The notes beneath the pieces were generated by a model, which was given only the letters and a program-made list of their open reading frames with translations, was not told the DNA's origin and ran no database searches. DNA of 64,000 nt. It comes from Myxococcales bacterium. GTDB lineage: Bacteria; Myxococcota_A; Polyangia; Haliangiales; Haliangiaceae. The position numbers and the translations under genes are program-made. The DNA is taken from the NCBI GenBank assembly GCA_016720595.1, contig JADKKI010000015.1, positions 124,001 to 188,000 of the forward strand. The letters are read 5' to 3'. Every line of letters begins with the position of its first letter. The first letter of the stretch is position 1. Below are positions 17,007 through 24,662 of this stretch, piece by piece.

Positions 17007-18965
17007 GTGACTCCCAGCAAGCGTCGTGGTCTGCCTGTCCAGGACGACCACACCGACGTGAGCTCGCCACCTGCGCCCTGGGATGGAACCCCGGACGATG
17101 ACGTGGACGATGCGCAGGCCGAGCCCGCACGCCAGACCGCACCGACCGCGGCCCACACGCCGATCGACGAGTACGACCTGGCCTCGGGGACCAAGCTGGG
17201 CGAGTACCAGATCGAGGCGAAGATCGGGCAGGGCGGCATGGGGGTGGTGTTCTCCGCGGTCCACCCGCTGATCGGCAAGCGCGCCGCGATCAAGATCCTG
17301 AAGAAGGAGCTGTGCGCCGACCCGCACACGGTGGAGCGCTTCATCGACGAGGCGCGCGTCGTGAACCAGATCGGGCACCCGAACATCGTCGACGTGTTCG
17401 CGTTTGGCGAGATGCCCGACGGCCGCAGCTACTTCGTGATGGAGTGGCTCAAGGGCGAGACCCTGCGCGAGCGGATCGCGAAGGGGCCGTTGCCGCTCGC
17501 CGAGGTCTGCCGGCTGGTCCGGCTGCTCGCCCGCGCGCTCGAGGCCGCGCACGAGCTGGGCGTGATCCATCGCGATCTCAAGCCCGACAACGTGTTCCTC
17601 GTCGAGCGGCGTGACGAGCTCGCGAACGTGAAGCTGCTGGATTTTGGCATCGCCAAGCTCGCGCACAGCGACCACCGCGTGGAGAAGACCGCGACCGGTG
17701 CGATCGTCGGGACGCCGCAGTACATCGCGCCCGAGCAGGCCAAGGGGTATGCGATCGATCAGCGCGCCGACATCTATGCACTCGGCGGCATGGTGTTCGA
17801 GATGCTCACCGGCCGGCCGCCGTTCGTGGCCGACAACGCGATGGAGATGGTCGCCAAGCACCTGATGGAGACCCCGGTGCGAGCCTCGACGCTCGTCCCC
17901 GACGTGCCGCCCGAGCTCGACGAGCTCGTGTTCGAGATGCTCGCGAAGCAGCCCGAGGGCCGGCCGTCGCTGGTCAGGGTCTGCGAGGTCCTCGAGCGGA
18001 CGCGTGATCGCGCCTCGGGGCCGGCGGCCTTCGAGTCGGGCCCGATCCGTCGCCCGGGCACGGAGGTCCCTATCGCGGTGGTCGCCCCGGAGCGCTCCGC
18101 ACCGGTGGCGCGGGTCACCGAGCCACCGAGCTCTGATCGCTCGGAGCCGAGCGATCGGCTGAGCGATCGGCTGAGCGATCGGCTGAGCGATCGGCCGTCG
18201 TTCAGCGGTGCGCCCGTGGCGCCGGTGAGCCGCCCGGCGTTCGACGCGGTGGTGTCCCAGGCCGAGGCGATTCCGGATCTACGACGTTCGCGTGCGCTGT
18301 GGATCGCGATCGCCGGCGTGCCGATCGCCGCGCTGCTCGCCTTCCTGATCGTCCGCTCGTTCGGCGGATCGGCCGACGAGCCGGCGCCGCAGGAGCCGTC
18401 GCGGGTCGAGGTCGGCGCCCAAGAGGTGGTCCCGCCCGCAGTGACCGAGCCCGCGGTGACCGAGCCCTCGGTGACCAAGCCCGCGGTGACCAAGCCCGCG
18501 GTGACCAAGCCCGCGGTGACCGAGCCCGCGGTGACCAAGCCCGCGGTGACCAAGCCCGCGGTGACCAAGCCCGCGGTGACCAAGCCCGCGGTGACCAAGC
18601 CCGCGGTGACCAAGCCCGAGGTCAAGAAGCCCGACGTGAAGAACGTTGCTGTGGTGCCCACGGTCAAACGTCCGGAGCCCCCCGCGAAGGCGCGTCTGCG
18701 GCTGACGATCCTCGGAGGCGGGGCGAGCCCCGACATCAAGATCGATGGCGCCGCCTCGAGCGCGGACGCGATGGTGACGCCGGGCGCGCACACGGTGGAG
18801 ATCAAGGCCAAGGGCATGGTTCCGCAGCGCTTCACCGTCGACGTCGGTAAGGGCGGGATGGTCCGGCGCGTCGCCCTCGTGCCCGTGGTGGTGGAGGATG
18901 GATCGGAGATCCTGCAGCCAGGTCAGCTCGAGAGCGGCACCCCTAAGCGCCGAAGATCTCGCTGA
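17007..18965 (+). CDS. PknB-type Ser/Thr protein kinase with Pro-rich repeat and PEGA-like end
   Basis: 652 aa from GTG 17007; TTG 16998 is an alternative with GGGAG just before it. The kinase domain (about 66-330) has the Gly loop GQGGMG (74-79), Lys96, HRD (188-190), DFG (Asp212) and APEQ, so all catalytic residues are present. A disordered linker holds four SDRL units. A membrane helix (ALWIAIAGVPIAALLAFLIV) leads to an outside part with 12 xVTxP pentapeptides and a small beta domain like PEGA. Layout: cytoplasmic kinase, membrane anchor, envelope-side sensor. It follows the TPR gene at 16093. Its last 23 bp overlap the convergent ligase gene. Confidence 0.88.
   Translation: MTPSKRRGLPVQDDHTDVSSPPAPWDGTPDDDVDDAQAEPARQTAPTAAHTPIDEYDLASGTKLGEYQIEAKIGQGGMGVVFSAVHPLIGKRAAIKILKKELCADPHTVERFIDEARVVNQIGHPNIVDVFAFGEMPDGRSYFVMEWLKGETLRERIAKGPLPLAEVCRLVRLLARALEAAHELGVIHRDLKPDNVFLVERRDELANVKLLDFGIAKLAHSDHRVEKTATGAIVGTPQYIAPEQAKGYAIDQRADIYALGGMVFEMLTGRPPFVADNAMEMVAKHLMETPVRASTLVPDVPPELDELVFEMLAKQPEGRPSLVRVCEVLERTRDRASGPAAFESGPIRRPGTEVPIAVVAPERSAPVARVTEPPSSDRSEPSDRLSDRLSDRLSDRPSFSGAPVAPVSRPAFDAVVSQAEAIPDLRRSRALWIAIAGVPIAALLAFLIVRSFGGSADEPAPQEPSRVEVGAQEVVPPAVTEPAVTEPSVTKPAVTKPAVTKPAVTEPAVTKPAVTKPAVTKPAVTKPAVTKPAVTKPEVKKPDVKNVAVVPTVKRPEPPAKARLRLTILGGGASPDIKIDGAASSADAMVTPGAHTVEIKAKGMVPQRFTVDVGKGGMVRRVALVPVVVEDGSEILQPGQLESGTPKRRRSR
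18137..18193 (+). repeat. 12 bp tandem repeat encoding SDRL x4
   Basis: Four near-identical units of CTGAGCGATCGG inside kinase 1, encoding SDRLSDRLSDRLSDRP in the linker before the membrane helix. Confidence 0.85.
18438..18630 (+). repeat. 15 bp tandem repeat encoding xVTxP x12-13
   Basis: Twelve in-frame copies of GCGGTGACCAAGCCC (some with GAG for AAG) plus one degenerate copy. They encode an extended Pro/Val/Thr/Lys stalk just after the membrane helix of kinase 1. Near-identity at DNA level suggests recent expansion. Confidence 0.95.
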
Positions 18966-20034
18966 GCAAGAACGGCGGCGTCTCCTCGAGCTGATCGTAT
19001 CGGCACTCGGTGTACGGCTTGTCGGGCCGCCAGCGCTGGAAGTGCGTCGCGTGCCGGAACCGGGTGCCTTGCATGTGGTCGTAGGACACCTCGGCGACGA
19101 GGCCGAGCTGGATCGGCTCCCACGACAGATCCTTGCCGCGATTCCACCGGCTGGTGGCACCGGGCAGGCGCTGCGCGGTCTCCGCCTCCTGGAACTCGGC
19201 CCATTCCCGCCATGGATGAACCTCGCGCGCGCCCTCGGTCAGCGGCTTGAGCTTCTCGGCGAGGTTCGCGCGCTCGGTCTGCTTGAACGACGACGCGACA
19301 CCGACGTGGTGGAGCTTGCCTTCTGCGTCGTGGAGGCCGAGCAGCAGCGAGCCGACCAGCGTGCCCTTGCCGCCCTTGTACCAGCGGAACCCGGCCACCA
19401 CGCAGTCGGCGGTGCGCTGGTGCTTGATCTTCAGCATCGCGCGCTTGCCGGGCTGGTACGTGCCGGTCTCCGGCTTGGCCATCACGCCGTCGAGGCCCGC
19501 GCCCTCGAAGTCCTCGAACCAGGCGCGCGCGAGGGCGCGATCGCGCGTGGCGGGCGTGATGTGCACCGGCGGCTTGCTCGCAGCGAGGGCGAGCTCGAGG
19601 CGGCGCCGGCGCTCGGCCTGTGGCTGGGCGCGGAGATCCTCGTCGCCGAACGCGAGCAGATCCCACGCGACGAACGACGACGGCTTCTCCTCGGCGAGCA
19701 TCTTCACGCGTGACGCCGCGGGGTGGATCCGCAGGAGCAAGGCGTCGAAGTCGAGGTGTCCCCCGGTGGCGATCACGATCTCGCCGTCGAGCACGCAGCG
19801 GTCGGGGAGCTCACGGCGCAGCGAGACCTCGAGCTCGGGGAAGTACCTGCCGAGCGGCTTCTCGTCGCGGCTCTGCAGATAGAGCTCGTCGCCGCTCTTC
19901 CAGACGAGCGCGCGGAACCCATCCCACTTGGGCTCGAAGATCCAGCCCTCGCCCTCGGGGAGATCGCTCGAGAGCTTCGCGAGCATCGGCGGAACCGGCG
20001 GCTGAAACGGCGACTGCAGCGGCACGCTCGGCAC
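18943..20034 (-). CDS. LigD-type ATP-dependent DNA ligase
   Basis: About 363 aa from GTG 20034; GTG 20025 and ATG 19986 are alternatives, and none has a clear Shine-Dalgarno. PPMLAKL is the usual opening of LigD ligase domains. The adenylation motif is EPKWDGFRAL (Lys36 from this start). LDGEIV, GLDGVMAKPETGTYQPGKR and LKIKHQRTADCVVAGF mark the nucleotidyltransferase end. The OB-fold region (GLHDAEGKLHHVGVASSF) follows. It seals double-strand breaks in NHEJ with the polymerase at 14737. The two genes are separated by, and point towards, the TPR-kinase module. Confidence 0.9.
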   Translation of the reverse strand: MPSVPLQSPFQPPVPPMLAKLSSDLPEGEGWIFEPKWDGFRALVWKSGDELYLQSRDEKPLGRYFPELEVSLRRELPDRCVLDGEIVIATGGHLDFDALLLRIHPAASRVKMLAEEKPSSFVAWDLLAFGDEDLRAQPQAERRRRLELALAASKPPVHITPATRDRALARAWFEDFEGAGLDGVMAKPETGTYQPGKRAMLKIKHQRTADCVVAGFRWYKGGKGTLVGSLLLGLHDAEGKLHHVGVASSFKQTERANLAEKLKPLTEGAREVHPWREWAEFQEAETAQRLPGATSRWNRGKDLSWEPIQLGLVAEVSYDHMQGTRFRHATHFQRWRPDKPYTECRYDQLEETPPFLLSEIFGA

Positions 20035-20049
20035 GGTACACTGGACGGC

Positions 20050-20382
20050 ATGCGGGCGCTGCCGATCGTGATGATGACCGTGCTCGGTGCAGCAGGGACG
20101 GCCGTCGCGGATCGCGAGCTGTGCGCGCCGGGCGCGAAGTTCCATGGCGCGGCGCTCGATCTCGACGTCAAGAACGCGGACATCAAGGACGTGTTCCGGC
20201 TGCTCGCCGACGTCGGCAAGGTCAACCTGGTGATGGCCGACACGGTGAACGGCAAGGTGACGCTCCGGCTCAAGCGCGTGCCGTGGGATCAGATCGCGTG
20301 CAGCGTCGCCGCGTTGAACAAGCTCAGGATCGTGGTCCAGGACTCGATCCTGATGATCGAGCGACGCTCGGAAACCAAGTAG
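20050..20382 (+). CDS. Stand-alone secretin N-terminal (STN) domain protein
   Basis: 110 aa. A signal peptide ending in AVAD is followed by one domain only. The stretch ALDLDVKNADIKDVFRLLADVGKVNLVMAD, then GKVTLRLKRVPWDQIAC and RIVVQDSILMIE, is the STN fold found in PilQ and other secretins and TonB receptors. In those proteins it precedes much longer sequence; here the protein stops after it. It may bind a secretin or a TonB-type partner in the periplasm, or peptidoglycan. TACACTG (from 20036) sits 8 bp before the ATG as a possible -10. Confidence 0.75.
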   Translation: MRALPIVMMTVLGAAGTAVADRELCAPGAKFHGAALDLDVKNADIKDVFRLLADVGKVNLVMADTVNGKVTLRLKRVPWDQIACSVAALNKLRIVVQDSILMIERRSETK

Positions 20383-20389
20383 GTCCCAG

Positions 20390-21589
20390 ATGCGCAGGCA
20401 GGTTCGTTCGTTGGTCACCTCGCTCCTCGGGCCGTGCCTCGCGTGTGGCGTAGCCGCGGCCTCTCCGCAACGCGATGTCGATGGCGACGGCTTCGATGAC
20501 GCCGCGCTCGATCATCACCTGCTCTATTTCGGCAGCGCCAAGGGCCCGGTCGCGGGCACCGCGCCGGCCTCTCCGAGAGCGACGCCGACCGAGCCCGTGC
20601 TGTTCTTCGCCCTCGAGGTGGTGGGCGACGTCAACGGCGATGGCTTCGCCGACGTGGTGCTCGGAGATCCGGGCTGCCCACCCTACGCGGACGACATGCC
20701 GGAGTGCGCAGCCGGCAGCGCGTACCTGTTCCTCGGCGGACCCAAGCGGCTCGCGGCGAAGCCCGCGCAGACCCTGACCGCGAAGGCGAAGAACACGCAC
20801 TTCGGCATGGAGGTGATCGCCGTCGGTGACCTCGATGGCGACAAGCTCGCGGACGTCGCGATCCCCGATGCCACGGGTGTCCACCTCTATCGTGGGACCA
20901 AGACGGGGCTCGCCTCGACTCCGATCGATCTCCCCGCGGCACACATCCAGCCGATCGGCGATCTCGATCGCGATGGCAAGGCGGACTTGCTCGCGATCAC
21001 CCCGCAGGCCGCGACGATCTATTACGCGGGTGATCCGAAGCGCACGTTCTCGATCCCGCTCGGGGGGGACGCCGAGTTCTACGGCAGCGCCAGCTCGGGC
21101 GACTTCGATGGCGATGGGTTCGGCGACCTCGCGATCACGGTCGAGCCCGCGTCCCCGACCGGGAGCCAGGTCGCGAACGACGTGCTGATCTATCGCGGTA
21201 GCGCGAAGGGGCTCGTCACCAAGACCAAGGTCAGGTTCACCCGCGATCACGTGCGCGCCGAGTTCGGTGGCGCGTTCGCGGCCGTCGGCGATCTGGATGG
21301 CGACAAGCGCGACGACCTCGTGATCGTGGCGACCTGCGGGGACTTCGATGCGAAGGCGAGCTCGTGCAAGGGCGGCACCGCCTACGTCTATCTCGGCGGC
21401 CCGAAGGGGCTGGTCGGCAAGCCCGTCGCGGCGCTCGCCCCGAAGCGGACGAACTTCACCGTCACGGGCACCGCACTGACGGCCCTCGGCGACAGTGATG
21501 GCGACAAGCGCCCGGACTTCGCCTTCGGCAGCTACGTGTTCCGCGGGGCGAAGGGTGGCGTCGCGAGCACCACCCCGCCCTCGCTGTAG
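20390..21589 (+). CDS. Secreted FG-GAP (integrin-like beta-propeller) protein
   Basis: 399 aa. Signal peptide, then repeats of FG-GAP/VCBS type with Ca-binding loops: DVDGDGFDDA, DVNGDGFADV, DLDGDKLADV, DLDRDGKADL, DFDGDGFGDL, DLDGDKRDDL, DSDGDKRPDF. Seven loops suggest a seven-blade propeller. The gene starts 7 bp after the STN gene and may share its transcript. Such proteins are exported and often adhesive; the ligand is unknown. Confidence 0.85.
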   Translation: MRRQVRSLVTSLLGPCLACGVAAASPQRDVDGDGFDDAALDHHLLYFGSAKGPVAGTAPASPRATPTEPVLFFALEVVGDVNGDGFADVVLGDPGCPPYADDMPECAAGSAYLFLGGPKRLAAKPAQTLTAKAKNTHFGMEVIAVGDLDGDKLADVAIPDATGVHLYRGTKTGLASTPIDLPAAHIQPIGDLDRDGKADLLAITPQAATIYYAGDPKRTFSIPLGGDAEFYGSASSGDFDGDGFGDLAITVEPASPTGSQVANDVLIYRGSAKGLVTKTKVRFTRDHVRAEFGGAFAAVGDLDGDKRDDLVIVATCGDFDAKASSCKGGTAYVYLGGPKGLVGKPVAALAPKRTNFTVTGTALTALGDSDGDKRPDFAFGSYVFRGAKGGVASTTPPSL

Positions 21590-21592
21590 CGA

Positions 21593-22039
21593 TCAGCTGC
21601 GGAGCGGAAGTGGCTCGCCGGCGGCGACGAACTGCATCGAGACCGAGTTCAGGCAGTAGCGCAGATGCGTGGGCGCGGGACCGTCATCGAACACGTGCCC
21701 GAGGTGCGCATCGCAGCGCTTGCAGCGGATCTCGACGCGTCGCATGCCGTGACTGACGTCGCTGATCTCCGTGACGTGCTCGGTGTCGAACGGCTTCCAG
21801 AAGCTCGGCCAGCCCGTGCCCGACTCGAACTTCGCAGCGGACTCGAACAACGGCAGGCCGCACAGGCGGCACGTGTAGACGCCGGCCTGCTTGTTGTCGA
21901 GGAACAGGCCGCAGAACGGGCGCTCGGTGCCCTGGTGGAGGATCACGTGCTTCTCCTCGGGGGTGAAGCTGTCGGCGAGCGCGACGACCCTCTCGGGGGC
22001 CAGAGGCGTGAGATCGAAGCCGGTGCGTGAGGTGCTCAT
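21593..22039 (-). CDS. msrB: Peptide-methionine (R)-S-oxide reductase
   Basis: 148 aa from ATG 22039. All MsrB marks are present: two zinc CxxC pairs (CRLC and CKRC), GTGWPSFWKPF, HLGHVFDDGP and the catalytic Cys in RYCLNSVSM. It reduces methionine-R-sulfoxide in proteins with thioredoxin. No signal peptide, so it acts in the cytoplasm. It is convergent with the FG-GAP gene, with only 3 bp between them. Confidence 0.95.
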   Translation of the reverse strand: MSTSRTGFDLTPLAPERVVALADSFTPEEKHVILHQGTERPFCGLFLDNKQAGVYTCRLCGLPLFESAAKFESGTGWPSFWKPFDTEHVTEISDVSHGMRRVEIRCKRCDAHLGHVFDDGPAPTHLRYCLNSVSMQFVAAGEPLPLRS

Positions 22040-22089
22040 GGGCCATGCATACGCCGGATCGGCCGCGCGGGTTACTCCTCCGCTACGGA

Positions 22090-24633
22090 TCAACGCCGGA
22101 TCGAGGTCGGCAAGTTGGCGCCGGTGACGCCGGTTCCGAGCGCGCCGTGGATGTTGGAGCCCCAGCAGTACAGCGCACCCTTCTTGGTCCGCGCGCACGC
22201 GAAGCCCGAACCAACGGCGACCTCCTCGAACTCGTCCTCCTCGAGGGAGACGTCGATCTTGCGCGGGATCACGACCGGCGAGGCGGTGACGGGACCCGCG
22301 CCGACCGCACCGCGTCGATGATCTCCCCAGCACGAGACCTCACCGCCGCACACCGCGCACGCGACGGCGTCCCCGACGCTGACCTGCGTGCAGCCGGTGA
22401 GGTTCGGGAGCGCCGTCGCCTTGAACACCGAAGCGAGCGGCCGGCCGGTGGTCCCGTCGAGGACCCCGGCGACGCCGTTGCGGTTGCGGCCCCAACACTC
22501 GATGGTGCCGTTGGGCTCGGTGATGCCGCATGCAGGGCCGCCGCTGCTGTTGCTCCCGTAGCCCAGGCTGATCGCGCGGTAATGACGCCCCGTGCGGGTC
22601 AGCGGACCCGCACCGCAGTCGGCCGGGCAGCTCGCAAAGGTCTCCCCCGCGTCGCACGCTCCGTTCGGGCAGGTCGCCGCACAGCCGGAGCAGTCCTGCG
22701 CGCACGTCTCGCAACCCTCGCCCGCATCACAGATGGCGTTGCCACACGTGCTGGGACGGTTGCCGTTGCCGTACTGGCCGAACTGGTTGGGGCCGAAGCA
22801 GGAGAGCTGCTGCGTGGCGTCGAGGGCACAGCCAAACCCCGCGGTGTACCCGGGCCCCACCGAGCCCGAGATCGCGATCGCGGTCATCGCATCGAGCTCG
22901 GCGATGTGACCCAGGGGCTGCTGGTTGTTGATCACGGCGCCCCAGCACTGCGTCTGCCCCGCCTGGGTGGCGCAGCTCCCGTTGCCCCGGATCGGGAACA
23001 GCTTCGTCCACGGGCCGGGCACCTCGGCGGGCGCAGGGCCAAGGCTCGCGGCAGCGAGCTGGTACAGCGAGTCATCGCCCCAGCACCACAGCGAATCACC
23101 GAGAGCGCAGGTGTGGTTGAAGCCGAGGTTCAGCTCGCGCACCCCGGTGGCGAACCGCAACGGCGTGGGCACGCTGACGTCGCAGGCGAGGTCGGGCAGC
23201 GATCCACAGGGCACGTTCTGATTTCCCGAGGCCACCCCGGCCACCTGGCCGGCGACCGTGGAGCCCCAGCACAGGAGCTGGTCTTCGGCGAGGCCGCACA
23301 TGTGCGACGACCCGGCGGCGAGCTTGGTGAAGTGGTGGTCACCGCGCACCGCGACAGGCTTCGCGGACAACGTCGTCGCGCCCTGCGCGAGCTGCCCGAG
23401 CTGGTTCGACCCCCAGCACTTCACGTCGCCCGCGATCACCGCGCAGGCGAGATCGAGATCCGCGGTGTCGGTGCCGGAGTCATCGATGTTGGTGTTGGGC
23501 GCGACGCTCAGCTCGGTGGCTCCGACCGTCACGCGCGAGAACGTTCGCTGCGAGCTCCACACACCGTTGCCCATCCCGCCGCTCGACGAGCTGCCCCAGC
23601 ACCACACCTCGTCGGCGCGCAGGCCGCACAACATCTGCTCCGCGGCCACCACCTTGGTCCAACCCGTGAGCAAGGTCGCCTCGGTCGGTGTCACCACGTT
23701 GCCGGTGTTCGTGACCACCAGCGGATCGCCGACCTGCGCCGAACCGTTGAGCCCCCAGCACAGCAGGCGACCATCGCTCGTCGTGGCGCACGTGGAGTAC
23801 CCGGCGGCCGCGACCGAGGTCGGCGGGGAGGGGAGGTTGATCTGGATCGGCGTCGTGCTCGCGGTGGTGGTGCCATCGCCGAGCTCGCCGGTGTCGTTGC
23901 CGCCCCAGCACCAGAGGCCCGCCGTGGGTGAGATCGCGCAGGCATGGCTGCGCGGCAGCTTGCCGCCGTCGAGCGCATAGCCGATCGAGACCGCGGTCCA
24001 GTCGGCGATCGTCGTGGTGACCGCCGAGGGCAATGGCGCATCGACGGTCCCGCCGTTGCCGAGCACGCCCTTGTCGCCGGCGCCCCAGCAGTACAGCTTG
24101 CCATCGGCGATCCCGCACGTGGTCTGGTAGCCGGTCGCGACCGCGCTCCAGCTCGCGGGGGTGCCAGGGATCTCGATCGTCAATGGCTCGCGCACGTCGC
24201 CGAGGACTGCACCCGAGACCTGACCACGATCGTTGGCCCCCCAGCAGCTGAGCTCGCCCGCGTGGATCCCGCAGGTCTGCCCCCCGCCGGTGGTCAGGGT
24301 CTGCCACGTCGTGGTGCCGATCAGCGTCGCGCGCGTGTACCCGGCGGCATCCGTCGCATCGATCTGGTGACGCGCGTTGGTGCCCCAGCACCACAGACGA
24401 TCGCGCCCGTCGAGCGCACAGGCATATCCACCACCCGCGCTGACCTGGCGAAACTCCGGTGCGCAGTCCTCGTCACCGCCTGCGCAGTAGCCGTTCTTGC
24501 ACGAGAGATCTCCCGGGCACGTATCGGTGCACAGGATCACGCACGGGGTGGAGGGCTCCGGGCCCGCATAGCATCCGCCCGCGAGGGCGAGGCCCGCCGC
24601 GCAGACGTACCGGAGCACGAGCCCTCGGCGCAT
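22090..24633 (-). CDS. RCC1-repeat lipoprotein, paralog A
   Basis: 847 aa. Lipoprotein signal with lipobox LAGGC, then a Cys-rich head (CVILCTDTCPGDLSCKNGYC). About fourteen RCC1-like blades follow, each marked by a W/S-C-W-G core (LWCWG, LSCWG and so on) and a C-A/C-G before it, suggesting two seven-blade propellers. A Cys-rich insert (about residues 610-655, CDAGETFASCPADCG type) interrupts the series. No enzymatic domain is seen. It is probably a surface-exposed binding protein. Its paralog lies 29 bp upstream in the same direction. TACACTG (minus strand, from 24646) lies 7 bp before the ATG. Confidence 0.85.
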   Translation of the reverse strand: MRRGLVLRYVCAAGLALAGGCYAGPEPSTPCVILCTDTCPGDLSCKNGYCAGGDEDCAPEFRQVSAGGGYACALDGRDRLWCWGTNARHQIDATDAAGYTRATLIGTTTWQTLTTGGGQTCGIHAGELSCWGANDRGQVSGAVLGDVREPLTIEIPGTPASWSAVATGYQTTCGIADGKLYCWGAGDKGVLGNGGTVDAPLPSAVTTTIADWTAVSIGYALDGGKLPRSHACAISPTAGLWCWGGNDTGELGDGTTTASTTPIQINLPSPPTSVAAAGYSTCATTSDGRLLCWGLNGSAQVGDPLVVTNTGNVVTPTEATLLTGWTKVVAAEQMLCGLRADEVWCWGSSSSGGMGNGVWSSQRTFSRVTVGATELSVAPNTNIDDSGTDTADLDLACAVIAGDVKCWGSNQLGQLAQGATTLSAKPVAVRGDHHFTKLAAGSSHMCGLAEDQLLCWGSTVAGQVAGVASGNQNVPCGSLPDLACDVSVPTPLRFATGVRELNLGFNHTCALGDSLWCWGDDSLYQLAAASLGPAPAEVPGPWTKLFPIRGNGSCATQAGQTQCWGAVINNQQPLGHIAELDAMTAIAISGSVGPGYTAGFGCALDATQQLSCFGPNQFGQYGNGNRPSTCGNAICDAGEGCETCAQDCSGCAATCPNGACDAGETFASCPADCGAGPLTRTGRHYRAISLGYGSNSSGGPACGITEPNGTIECWGRNRNGVAGVLDGTTGRPLASVFKATALPNLTGCTQVSVGDAVACAVCGGEVSCWGDHRRGAVGAGPVTASPVVIPRKIDVSLEEDEFEEVAVGSGFACARTKKGALYCWGSNIHGALGTGVTGANLPTSIRR

Positions 24634-24640
24634 TCCCCCA

Positions 24641-24646
24641 GTGTAC
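24641..24646 (-). promoter_or_regulatory. Candidate -10 box TACACT for RCC1 paralog A
   Basis: Read on the minus strand, TACACTGGGGGAATG places the hexamer 7 bp before the start codon, which would give an almost leaderless message. The GGGGGA could instead be the ribosome binding site of a read-through transcript. Confidence 0.3.
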
Positions 24647-24662
24647 TCCCATGGACCGGGGT

